DNA of 12,500 bases from Stramonita haemastoma (GCA_030674155.1 CM060342.1:9048256-9060755); one strand, 5' to 3'; shown: positions 1 through 7,863, counted from the first letter of the stretch. Numbers and translations: made by a program. Notes: generated by a model from the letters alone, not told the origin.

Positions 1-161
1 CATAACTTTCCATACACTAAGTAGCTAGGTATTTTATTTTTTACATTCAAGAGACAGTTACAAACAAAGATATCTCTACTTTTTAAAGAATTTTTCTGTA
101 ATGTTCATATTTCACTTTTGCAATGCAACATGTACAGAAGTTGTGAGTAGATACATTTTTT
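1..161. other. Unassigned AT-rich DNA
   Basis: The sequence is AT-rich and unique-looking. I see no conserved coding frame, RNA gene or element boundary in it. It ends in the homopolymer block that begins at 162. Confidence 0.5.
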
Positions 162-199
162 AAAAAAAAAATTTTTTTTTTTTTGGGGGGGGGGGGGGG
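162..199. repeat. Homopolymer block A10-T13-G15
   Basis: Three pure homopolymers follow each other directly: ten A (162-171), thirteen T (172-184) and fifteen G (185-199). The A/T junction can fold as a hairpin and the G run could form a quadruplex. Run lengths may be affected by sequencing error. The T13G15 part is mirrored in inverse complement by C15A14 at 533-561. Confidence 0.9.
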
Positions 200-227
200 T
201 TGAGCGTTCGACGAAGAGGACAAATAA

Positions 228-388
228 AGGAAGAAAGAAAGAAAGACAGAAATAAAGAAGAAGAAAGAAGAAGAAGAAGAAGAAGAAGAAGAAGAAGAAG
301 AAGAAGAAGAAAAGGGAGAAGAAGAAGAAGAAAGAAAAGAAAGAAAGAAAGAAAGAAAGCAGAAGAAGGAAAGAAAGAAGAAGAAAAT
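228..388. repeat. (GAA)n / (GAAA)n purine tract
   Basis: The + strand is almost pure purine for about 160 bases. A (AAG)n core lies at about 256-311, flanked by GAAA and GGAA variants. Long GAA/TTC tracts can form triplex (H-DNA). The apparent Arg/Glu/Lys or Ser/Phe open frames across it are low-complexity translations, not genes. The following bases to 532 are unassigned apart from a CT-rich end. Confidence 0.95.
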
Positions 389-532
389 GATAAGGATGAA
401 GACGAAAAACAAACAATTTTTTAACTACTGTAAACGAACGACAGTCAAGTTTGTCAAGAATAAAATGAAAATAACCCTAATTGCATTCCAGCTGCTCTCA
501 ATACCTCTCTGCGTTCTCCTTCTTTCCCTCCT

Positions 533-561
533 CCCCCCCCCCCCCCCAAAAAAAAAAAAAA
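533..561. repeat. Homopolymer block C15-A14
   Basis: Fifteen C (533-547) are followed directly by fourteen A (548-561), preceded by a CT-rich stretch. It is the reverse complement, within one base in length, of the T13-G15 part of the block at 172-199. Confidence 0.9.
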
Positions 562-877
562 TGCTGTTCCCTTCATTCCTCCTTGATTGTTGACAGACAC
601 ACTATTTCAAATATTTACGGGGGGAAAAATTAAAATATTGTATGTGCATTATATTTATATCGATTTTTCACGCATATGAGGTTTTTTTCTCTTTGATGTT
701 CTTGAAAAAAATAAAAACGATGATGTATGTAGTCTTTCAATTGTTTTCTTCAAAATGTTTTGTCTGTCACAATGTTTTGATATGTTACAGTGTAATATTT
801 CTGTGATCAAACATGTATATTGTACCTGTCCTTGCATGCATGTCTATTTTGGAAATAATCGTCTGTGTCCTGCTCCA

Positions 878-878
<1 letters not shown>
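562..878. other. Unassigned AT-rich DNA
   Basis: The stretch has no recognisable gene, RNA or repeat-family motif. It is AT-rich with short T and A runs. Open frames entering it from the GT tract downstream are not supported. Confidence 0.5.
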
Positions 879-938
<60 letters not shown>

Positions 939-1080
939 GTTGCGCGCGTGCGTGCACGCGCATGCATGACGTGTGTATGCATGCGTGTGTATATGAGTGT
1001 GTGTGTGTGTGCGTGGTGCGTGCATGTGTGTATGAGTGTGTGTGTATGTGTGTGTGTGGCTCGCGCGCGCATATGTGCGT
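879..1080. repeat. (TG)n tract grading into GC/GT alternating purine-pyrimidine DNA
   Basis: A pure (TG)n run spans 879-937. It grades into imperfect alternating sequence rich in GCGCGT, GTGCAC and CATGCATG, with further GT runs to about 1080. Positions 941-968 are perfectly alternating purine-pyrimidine and contain a 10-bp palindrome (950-959) and an 8-bp palindrome (961-968). This is classic Z-DNA-prone composition. Confidence 0.95.
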
Positions 1081-1139
1081 CACTGGAATAGAGAGGGACA
1101 GCTTAGATGGAGGGACGGCTGAGTCAAAATACCCTCACT

Positions 1140-1159
1140 CCCCCCCCCCCCCAACCATT

Positions 1160-1202
<43 letters not shown>

Positions 1203-1231
1203 ACCCCCCCCCCCCCCCCCCCCCCCCCCCC
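1140..1231. repeat. Very long poly-C tract
   Basis: C13 (1140-1152), a short spacer AACCATTT, then C42 (1161-1202), one A, and C28 (1204-1231). Such long pure G/C homopolymers are rare in genomes. They could form i-motif or G-quadruplex structures, or be inflated by sequencing or assembly error. The open frame reading Pro-rich across it is not a gene. Confidence 0.95.
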
Positions 1232-1586
1232 ACTCGCCAGATAATTCTAGTCTAAGACGAATCAGCGGTTCTAAGTTTAGACGCCTCTCCTTTCAAAAGA
1301 GACCTATATGCAGCAATGATCTGTCACTTTTTGACTTTCAGTCATTCAGCCTCCTCCATCTCCTCCTCTCCTCCTCCTCCCCTCCCCCTTGTGTTGTGCC
1401 CACCTCCTCCTCCTCCTTCAATGTTCTGGCATCTGGGTATGTGTGGAACATCTGGCTCGGCTATTTGCAGTTATTGGAGTAGGTGTTGGGTCTTCGTTTT
1501 AAGGTCTATCCATTAAGCAGGGTTTGTTAGACTCTCTGTCTTTGTCTCTCTGTCTCTGTCATTCTCTCCATGTATCGACGTATGTA

Positions 1587-1588
<2 letters not shown>
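1232..1588. other. Unassigned DNA with a CCT/CTC-rich patch
   Basis: A pyrimidine-rich (CTC/CCT)n patch occupies about 1351-1418. The rest is unique-looking with no recognisable gene or RNA. From about 1530 it becomes (TCTG/TCTC)-rich and leads into the compound tract at 1589. Confidence 0.5.
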
Positions 1589-1817
<229 letters not shown>

Positions 1818-2100
1818 CCGTGTGCTACACAAAAAATATTTAGCGCACGTAAAAGAACCCAAGGCAACAAGAGAGGTGTCCCTGGCAAAGTTTATGTAAC
1901 AAAAAGCCACTCTAATAGGGAAGCAATTAGAGTTGCGGACAGGAAAAGAAAAAAATAATGGGTGGTGCTGCTCTTGTGTGGCAACGCGCTCCCGCCCCCC
2001 CCCCCCCCCCCCCCCCCCGGGCCAGAGAGCAGCCCGAATTTCACGCGGAGAAATCTGTCGTGACTTAAAGTGATATAGAATACAAAATACAAAAAAAATA
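1818..2100 (+). mobile_element. Family 1 SINE, body and 3' part only (5' head missing)
   Basis: The sequence begins CCGTGTGCTACAC, then GCGCACGTAAAAGAACCC and GGCAACAAGAGAGGTGTCC (about 1844-1881), then CTGGCAAAG and AAAAAGCCAC. It ends with AGAGAGCAGCCCGAATTTCA and a tail built of ATACAAAATACA plus A-rich sequence (2081-2100). I recognise this core as a body shared by tRNA-headed dispersed elements of gastropods, from memory and not checked. The core CCA(C/A)GGCAACAA(A/G)AGA recurs at 11271-11287, and more weakly at 6018-6040. A C24 run (1995-2018) interrupts the body where related copies carry a short GC hairpin. The tRNA-like head is absent: the GT tract lies where it should be. Confidence 0.6.
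1995..2018. repeat. C24 homopolymer inside a SINE body
   Basis: Twenty-four C lie between GCGCTCCCG and GGGCCAGAGAGC. The flanks GCTC...GAGAGC look like the two arms of a small hairpin whose loop has been filled by the C run. Length may be unreliable. Confidence 0.85.
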
Positions 2101-2198
2101 TTTGAAGCTCTCCCTGTTGTCAGCTTTGTTTCTTCAATGGAAAGTGAGAGGTGACAAAAAAGGACTGAAGAGAAATTTGCTATAGTATCTCTTCTGCC

Positions 2199-2515
2199 TT
2201 TTTTCACTTTTCGGGGGGGGGGGGGGGGGATAGCTCAGTGGTCAGAGCGCTCGCATTTCCCAAGTCAAGTTAAGCAGCGTCGAGCGTGGCTACCAGTTGG
2301 ATGGGTGACAGTTTGTCGCGCCTTGGCTTCAGTATAGTCCCCCTAGTCCACCCAGCTGTAAATGGGTACCTGCCCTCTTTAGGGTCAGGGAAGGTAAAGC
2401 AGCGAGGGAGAGGAGATGGGCGCGCTCTCAATATGCTGGCCCCCTAGAGAAGCTGAGGTCTCTGATGCCTCGCACCTCTACGACCGCCTAGGTTATGGGA
2501 CACCTTTACCTTTTA
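2199..2515 (+). mobile_element. Family 2 SINE copy 1, tRNA-like A box plus 5S-like promoter
   Basis: A G17 run (2213-2229) leads into TAGCTCAGTGG (2231-2241), a textbook tRNA A box, continuing as a D-arm (GTCAGAGCGC). At 2272-2311 follows a 40-nt block colinear with the 5S rRNA internal control region: AAGCAGCGTCGAGCGTGG, then TTGGATGGGTGACAG (2297-2311). I count 31 of 40 matches to 5S as I remember it, with no gap needed. The body contains GGCTTCAGTATAGTCCCC, AAATGGGTACCTGCCC, CAGCGAGGGAGAGGAGATGG and GCTGAGGTCTCTGATGCCTC, all shared with the copies at 6220-6516 and 11771-12020. It ends near GGGACACCTTTACCTTTT. CTTCTGCC occurs at 2191-2198 and 2516-2523 and may be a target-site duplication. 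It is noncoding and would be transcribed by RNA polymerase III if active. Confidence 0.8.
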
Positions 2516-3084
2516 CTTCTGCCGTTACTTAGGCTGCTGGGGAGCTCTAAAAGACAGCAGGCTTCAGCAGCAAACTCATCACGGACTAGCTAACTCTTAA
2601 TCCTTGCCAGCACTTGACCATAGCAGAGTGCAGCCCAGATTGGTTCTCTCCATTGATATTTAGCAGACAAAAATTATAAGAGTGTCCTGTCTACCTTTTA
2701 CACTCTGATCAAGGTGTCTGCATACATATAATAACTAAGAGGTTAAACAGCACAGGGGCCAGCACAGATCACTGCTTGACTCGGTTAGAGATCCCTAAAA
2801 GGATCGTTAGTTTCCCCCACTGAGTGCGAGTCCCATCATCTCATCATGGATTAGGTGAATCAGCTTAGAAAATCTTCGGGCATCCAAGCTTTGACAGGAT
2901 AACTCAAAGTGCTTTTGTTGTTGTTGTTGACGGTATCAAATGCCTTGGCAAAGTCAAAGAAGTCTGTACAGCTCCAAATTCTGCTGAAAGAAGCAGCTAT
3001 CTTGTATAAAGCGATCAGCAAAGTCTATGTACACTGTTCTGTGGCCAGAGCAGAAACCGCACTGTACTTTCAGTAGATTTTCTT
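2516..3084 (-). pseudogene. Non-LTR retrotransposon reverse transcriptase fragment, decayed
   Basis: Read on the minus strand, the fragment shows RT blocks in order: QCGFCSGHRTVY (3064-3029), FFDFAKAFDTVN (2961-2926, the block with the first catalytic Asp), LGCPK (about 2890-2876), KLIHLIHDEMM (2866-2834), ISNRVKQ (2792-2772), then a stop followed by SVLAPVLFNL (about 2768-2739). In the family the last block reads GVKQGCVLAP, so the Gly codon has become TGA here. Stops and frame changes separate the blocks, and I cannot find the YADD block downstream. The sequence between FDTVN and LGCPK holds a (GTT)n-like insertion. The fragment is cut on its N-terminal side by the tail at 3083, and a family 2 SINE lies at its other end. 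Clade (RTE, CR1 or Jockey type) is not resolved. It is a dead copy. Confidence 0.82.
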
Positions 3085-3250
3085 TCAAGTCAAGTCAAAA
3101 ACATTTAAATCATCCCCTGAAGGGCAATTACTATTTGTCACCCTCTGGCCACAAGTTCTCACCTGTGGGGTGAAGCATCTGCAACATGAGCAGGTGACCA
3201 CACCTTGGTGAACGAACTGCATTGAGGTGAGGGTAATTCAGAACCTGGGA
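3083..3250 (-). mobile_element. 3' end of an interspersed element with a (TTGAC)n tail
   Basis: On the minus strand, TGCCCTTCAGGGGATGATT (3126-3108) is followed by an A/T-rich link and TTGACTTGACTTG-like repeats ending near 3083. The same 19 bases with one mismatch, and the same tail, occur on the plus strand at 7186-7265. Two copies with matching 3' ends but different neighbours indicate a dispersed retroelement 3' end with a pentanucleotide tail. It abuts the RT fragment, so it probably inserted into it. The element's body upstream (higher coordinates) may include the tandem array at 3251-3790. Confidence 0.65.
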
Positions 3251-3790
3251 GAATCTTCCATGAGACTAGAACTTCTCCAACATAGCATACTGAGTAGAAC
3301 GGATAAATGAGATCAAGGTTAGATTCAACAGCTACGAAGATGGACATTCAGCATGGACCTCGAATCTTCCTCCGTTAGACTACAGATTCTCCAACATGGC
3401 ATTCTAGGTAAATTGGTTAGAAGAGATCAAAATTAGTTTCAACAGCTAAGAAGTTGGCAACTTAGTATGTACCTAGAATCTTCCATGAGGCTACAGCTTC
3501 TCCACATAGCATACAAGTTAGGTTGGGTATAAGAAATCAACGCAAGATCTAACAGCTACGAAGATGGACATTCAGCATGGACCTCGAATCTTCCTCCATG
3601 AGACTAGAGATGCTCCAACACAGCATATTTGGTTGGTTTGGTTAGAAGAGATCAAAATTAGATTCAACAGCTAAGAAGATGGCAATTTAGATGGTAACTA
3701 GAATCTTCCCATGAGACTACAGATTCTCCAACACAGCATATTCGTTAGGTTGGGTAGAAGAGATCACCGTTAGATTCAACAGCTAAGATG
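3251..3790. repeat. Tandem array of ~110-115 bp units in A-B-A-B-A order
   Basis: Units start with AATCTTCC at 3252, 3363, 3477, 3587 and 3702, giving spacings of 111, 114, 110 and 115. All carry GA(G)CTA(C)A..TTCTCCAACA, a GGTTAGA.GAGATCA block and CAACAGCTA(A/C)GA. Units 1 and 3 end with GAAGATGGACATTCAGCATG. Units 2 and 4 end with GAAG(T/A)TGGCAA(C/T)TTAG and begin AATCTTCCTCC. Unit 5 is partial and ends near GCTAAGATGGACGG. The alternation means the true repeat is a dimer of about 225 bp. It has no coding potential that I can support. It could be a small satellite or the internal core repeats of the (TTGAC)n-tailed element next to it. Confidence 0.85.
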
Positions 3791-3861
3791 GACGGTCCTT
3801 CAAGAAGAGATGTACGATATGGGTGGTTCAGAAACGTCAAGGTCCAGCCATCAATTCACAA

Positions 3862-4130
3862 CTATCACATCTTTCCTCACCATCCACATCATCCACACCA
3901 TCCTCACTGTCACATCACCAATCCAAATCATCATCATCTTCCACATCATCCATCATCCAACATCCACACATCTCACCATCCACACATCTCACACACCACA
4001 TCATCCTCACCATCTTCATCATCCACACCATCTACCATCCATCATCATCACCGCATCATCATCCACATCATCCTCATCATCCACATCATCCTCACCATCC
4101 ACATCATCCCCACCATCCACATCATCCACG
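3862..4130. repeat. Degenerate CATCCA/CATCAT/CACCAT minisatellite
   Basis: The stretch is built from CAT, CCA, CAC and CCT triplets in 6- to 12-base combinations such as CATCCACATCATC. It lacks G almost completely on this strand. Open frames rich in His, Pro, Ile or Ser cross it in all three frames, which is the mark of a repeat and not of a gene. It directly follows the tandem array. Confidence 0.9.
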
Positions 4131-4793
4131 TAAACCTCAAAACACGGCCATTCTTCAGATAGACCACTGGACAACAACCTTGGAGTATAGTACTGCCCCC
4201 AGCTGTGCAACAATTATGTATTCATCAACTTGAACAGCTCTCTCCTGCACAGGTTTTTTGCATCCCGATCAATCAGATTACGTTTACTGCAAACAGCAGC
4301 AGAACTGAACTGTCACATCTGTCTCAATTCAAAAAGAAAAAAAGCTGACTACGCCCAAACAAAATATTCGACTGCTGAAACAACACAACTAAAGAAATGA
4401 GGAAGTAACAGACGACAATAAATAATTATCTACACTACACCCTACAAAAAAGAGTGGGGGGGGGGGAATAGCAACAACCCCCTCCTCCCTCCCTTTCCCT
4501 CCCAGCAAAATGACATCATCACAATAACAAAGTTGAACTTTGTTGCCCTCCAATGAGTGTATGTCAATGTTTATTCCTCAGTTCGTCTGTCCGATTTGAC
4601 AAGGACATAGTTCTAAAGTCCAAGCGTGATCAATTCGAAAGGTGGGAGGGGGGGGGAATGTAAATATGGAAATGTTTACTTTTTTGGGATGGGGTGGGGA
4701 TAGAGGGGGAAGGGGCTTGAATTTTTTTTCTCCAATGACTATCGTTTTTCCTCCTCCAAAAAAAGCTATGAAAAATCAGTCAGCCCGTGTGGA
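4131..4793. other. Unassigned DNA with short G runs and a small palindrome
   Basis: I recognise no gene or repeat family. G11 lies at 4456-4466 and another G-rich patch at about 4642-4665. A near-perfect palindrome with 9-bp arms and a 1-nt centre occupies 4526-4544 (AACAAAGTT-G-AACTTTGTT). An open frame that begins near 4642 and crosses the CA tract is not supported. Confidence 0.5.
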
Positions 4794-4864
4794 AACACAC
4801 ACACACACACACACAACACAACACACACACACCACACACACAACAACACACACACACACACACA

Positions 4865-4905
<41 letters not shown>

Positions 4906-4935
4906 ACACACACACACACACACAACACACACACA
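4794..4935. repeat. (CA)n tract with AACA and CCA interruptions
   Basis: CA dinucleotides run for about 140 bases, interrupted by CAACA, CCACAC and CTACAC. It is the only GT/CA tract in the window with CA on the plus strand. Confidence 0.95.
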
Positions 4936-5283
4936 ATCGGGCAGTGCCCCACATTTACAGTGGCCAAGTTTCCTAAATGCAAGCAGCTGCAGTTAATGTG
5001 TCAAGACCCGGGCGAAATAGCCACCCCCTATCCATCTATGTCTTCCGTGTGTCACCCTGTCCAGCAAATGATGGATAGCCTACCTCCTCACCCGTTTGTC
5101 TGTACTGTCAATCCAGATGTTCGAACACAGATCGAACGGAGAAAGCAAAGGGTGGGTGGGGAGGGAGGGAGGGGAGAGAGGGCGAGGGAGGGACTGAGGG
5201 AGTGGGGTGGGGGTGAGGGAGATGAAGATAGTCTGGTGTGAGTCATCTGCCGCCTGTGTTCCCACTTTTTGTGTGGTAGGTGG
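4936..5283. other. Unassigned DNA ending in a G/A-rich patch
   Basis: The stretch is unique-looking at 4936-5130, then a GGGAGGGA-type purine-rich patch runs to about 5225. The plus frame reads through from the CA tract to 5241, and I see no conserved motif in it, so I do not call a gene. Confidence 0.45.
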
Positions 5284-5313
5284 TTTTTTTTTTTTTTAGC
5301 ATTTTCGTTGTTT

Positions 5314-5394
<81 letters not shown>

Positions 5395-5400
5395 CCTCTC
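5284..5400. repeat. T14 run and (CT)n tract
   Basis: T14 (5284-5297) is followed, after a 20-base spacer, by an almost pure (CT)n run at 5318-5400. Confidence 0.95.
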
Positions 5401-5823
5401 CTGCGTAACTAATTTTTTTTTGCTTGCGTTGTTTTTATTTTTGTTCCCTCAACGCAGATCTGTATTCATTTTCTATCACCTGTGAAATATTTTTTTCATT
5501 TCTGCTGTGTAATAAAAAAAAACACAACAAAGTTATATCATAAAAGTTTAGTTTGGGCTTCAAGATTTATGACAGTATTGTATTCTTTTGTCATAGTCTA
5601 TCTTGGCTTTTTTTAAACTTTAACAAACGCAGGCACATACAGCAATGCTTAGGAATTCTGTAAAATTCACAGGTCCACGAAACGGAAAAAAATATACCTC
5701 ATTTCCAGCATAAATATTCCTGTTTCTTCCCATTCTTTCTCAGCTCTTTGTAGACATACCTCACCATGATGTCTGATAAACTTCCAGCCTAACATTCCAG
5801 TCACAAAAACAAACAAACAACGA
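5401..5823. other. Unassigned AT-rich DNA
   Basis: The sequence is AT-rich with many short T and A runs. I see no gene, RNA or element signature. It leads into a tRNA-like SINE head at 5824. Confidence 0.5.
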
Positions 5824-6095
5824 AGTTGGTACGACGGTTTAGACGTTCACCTGCCTAACAAAATAAACTGTGAGGTTCTGGGTTCCATCCCCAGCCTTGC
5901 CCTTTTTTTTTTTTTTTTTTTTTATCCCAGTTTGACTAAAAAAAAAAGATAGAGTTGAATCTCAACCGGTTTGGAGGAGACTCTAAACAAGTCGGACCCA
6001 GTCATAACGAACTTGTACACGTGAACGGAACCCACGACAATTAAACAGAAAGAGGAAGAGCAGGGAAATACCTCCAGAATGTTCTGGCAAAACAG
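5824..6095 (+). mobile_element. Family 1 SINE, tRNA-like head with decayed body
   Basis: The tRNA-like head runs from about 5824: ACGACGGTTTAGACG stands where the A box belongs and GGTTCCATCCC (5881-5891) is a good B box (consensus GGTTCGANTCC). Directly after the head comes T21 (5903-5923), then CCCAGTTTGACT and A10. The body shows GGAGGAGACTCTAAAC (5973-5988), which corresponds to GGGAGACTTCATAAAT in the copy at 11204-11220. It continues with CACGTGAACGGAACCCACG (6018-6036) and TTCTGGCAAAACA (about 6082-6094), which correspond to the core at 1846-1890. It is strongly diverged, with insertions. Its end is uncertain. Confidence 0.6.
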
Positions 6096-6207
6096 GTAAG
6101 TTAAATTCCCACCATCGAAGTCGGAATGCAGTTACATTCATGGTGGGGGAAATAATTACTCGTATACACAAAACTCTCACTGTTGGTGAACCTAACCTCG
6201 GAGCTCT

Positions 6208-6219
6208 TAGCCGAGGAAG
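6208..6219. repeat. Target-site duplication, left copy
   Basis: TAGCCGAGGAAG matches TAGCCGAGGTAG at 6517-6528 in 11 of 12 bases. The two copies bracket the family 2 SINE at 6220-6516, as expected for insertion by target-primed reverse transcription. Confidence 0.7.
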
Positions 6220-6516
6220 AAAAAAAGGTACAGGTGTCCCACAACCTATGTGGTCGTAGGGAAGCGAGGCATCAGAGACCTCAGCTCTCTAGAGGCCAGC
6301 ATATTGAGGGCGGAACCCATCTCCTCTCCCTCGCTGTTTACCTTCCCTAACTCTAAAGAGGGCAAGTACCCTTTGACAAGTGGATGGACTGGGGGACTAT
6401 ACTGAAGCCAAGACGCGCAAACGGTCACCCATCCACTCGGTAACCACGCTCGACGCTGCTTAACCTTAGCTTGGGGAAAGCGAGAGCTCTGACCACTGAA
6501 CTATTCTTTCCGATTC
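6220..6516 (-). mobile_element. Family 2 SINE copy 2, full length
   Basis: Read on the minus strand: a short leader, TAGTTCAGTGG (6503-6493, tRNA-like A box), then the 5S-like 40-nt block at 6461-6422 (AAGCAGCGTCGAGCGTGG, GTGGATGGGTGACCG). The shared body follows: GGCTTCAGTATAGTCCCCC, TTGCCCTCTTTAG, CAGCGAGGGAGAGGAGATGG, GCTGAGGTCTCTGATGCCTC. It ends in CACCTGTACC and a T-rich end (A7 on the plus strand at 6220-6226). The copy lies between the two 12-base direct repeats. This is the best-preserved copy in the window and fixes the family's length at about 300 bp. Its leader differs from the G17 of copy 1, so that G run is not part of the ancestral head. Confidence 0.85.
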
Positions 6517-6528
6517 TAGCCGAGGTAG
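6517..6528. repeat. Target-site duplication, right copy
   Basis: TAGCCGAGGTAG is the partner of 6208-6219 with a single mismatch. It lies immediately beyond the 5' end of the minus-strand SINE. Confidence 0.7.
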
Positions 6529-7070
<542 letters not shown>

Positions 7071-7265
7071 GACATTTTTACTTGGAAGTTATCTTAAGAT
7101 TGTTTTGAACCAAATATGAAATGTGAGCTATCTTGTGTCTTTTGATATTAATGATTCGTATCAAAATGCCTGTCAGTATTGTAACTGCCCTTCATGGGAT
7201 GATTAAAGTGCTTTTAACTTGACTTGACTTGACTTGATTTCACTTCACTTCACTTGACTTGACTA
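7071..7265 (+). mobile_element. 3' end of an interspersed element with a (TTGAC)n tail
   Basis: TGCCCTTCATGGGATGATT (7186-7204) is followed by AAAGTGCTTTTA and repeats of ACTTG, with ACTTC variants, to 7265. The 19-base block and tail match, with one mismatch, the minus-strand copy at 3126-3083. The upstream limit is unknown, because the GT tract begins at 7070 going leftward. Shared 3' ends with pentamer tails are typical of non-LTR retroelements and SINEs that borrow their 3' ends, but no coding sequence accompanies this copy. Confidence 0.65.
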
Positions 7266-7664
7266 TCTCTTTATGTGCACGACATACTTTTCAACCCAAA
7301 CTCAACTCTTCAGTTGACATCAGATCAAGTGGCCACGTCAGCTACCACACACAAAAACTGAAAAGTCAGCGTAGGCGCGAAACAGTCGCAACACAGAGAG
7401 AGTCTGTTACCACTCAGACAGTGCCAGCCATCCGGAAGGTGACAGGCAAAAGTTGGCCCTGCCTCTTGATTGAAGGGATGAGGGGATGCGTCATTGCGGA
7501 GCTTGAGGTGATGAATGGGGAGAGGAGGGAGGGGGGGGAGGGAGAGAGAGCAGACAGCTAGGTCCGTGTGGACTGGCAGTCTGCTCAGCTCTGACGTATT
7601 ACAAGCACAGCCACGTCAATGGACACAGTCCACGCAAGTGGAGTTAACGGATTAGAAATGTGTA
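7266..7664. other. Unassigned unique DNA, no repeat family recognised
   Basis: This is one of the longest stretches that looks non-repetitive, with a G/A-rich patch at about 7515-7555. A 100-codon plus frame (7259-7561) starts inside the (TTGAC)n tail and has no motif I recognise, so it is not called. CCACGTCA occurs at 7333-7340 and 7611-7618, and TGACGTAT at 7592-7599. Confidence 0.45.
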
Positions 7665-7811
<147 letters not shown>

Positions 7812-7863
7812 GGGAGAGACAGAGATAGCATGGGTGAGACAAAGAGAGAGGCAGGTGCCGAAA

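Noticed and set aside
755..1255. 166-codon plus frame across the GT tract and poly-C tract
   Set aside because: It reads Cys-Val and then Pro runs made purely by the dinucleotide and homopolymer repeats. There is no conserved domain outside them.
2231..2311. A real tRNA-Ala gene or a real 5S rRNA gene
   Set aside because: Only the D-arm of a tRNA and the middle of 5S are present. The acceptor stem, anticodon loop and 5S ends are missing, and the same chimera is repeated elsewhere with a common body.
3788..4233. Overlapping His/Pro/Ser-rich plus frames
   Set aside because: All three frames stay open because the CATCCA repeat has no stop in any frame. This is a repeat property and not coding selection.
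4526..4544. Palindrome AACAAAGTT-G-AACTTTGTT
   Set aside because: It is too short and isolated to support an operator, a transposon end or a terminator in animal DNA.
6246..6428. Minus frame similar in sequence to the one at 11730-11978
   Set aside because: The similarity is real but both translate the same SINE body. The frames are not kept in phase (the C-terminal and middle parts differ by frame), and the SINE is a Pol III noncoding element.
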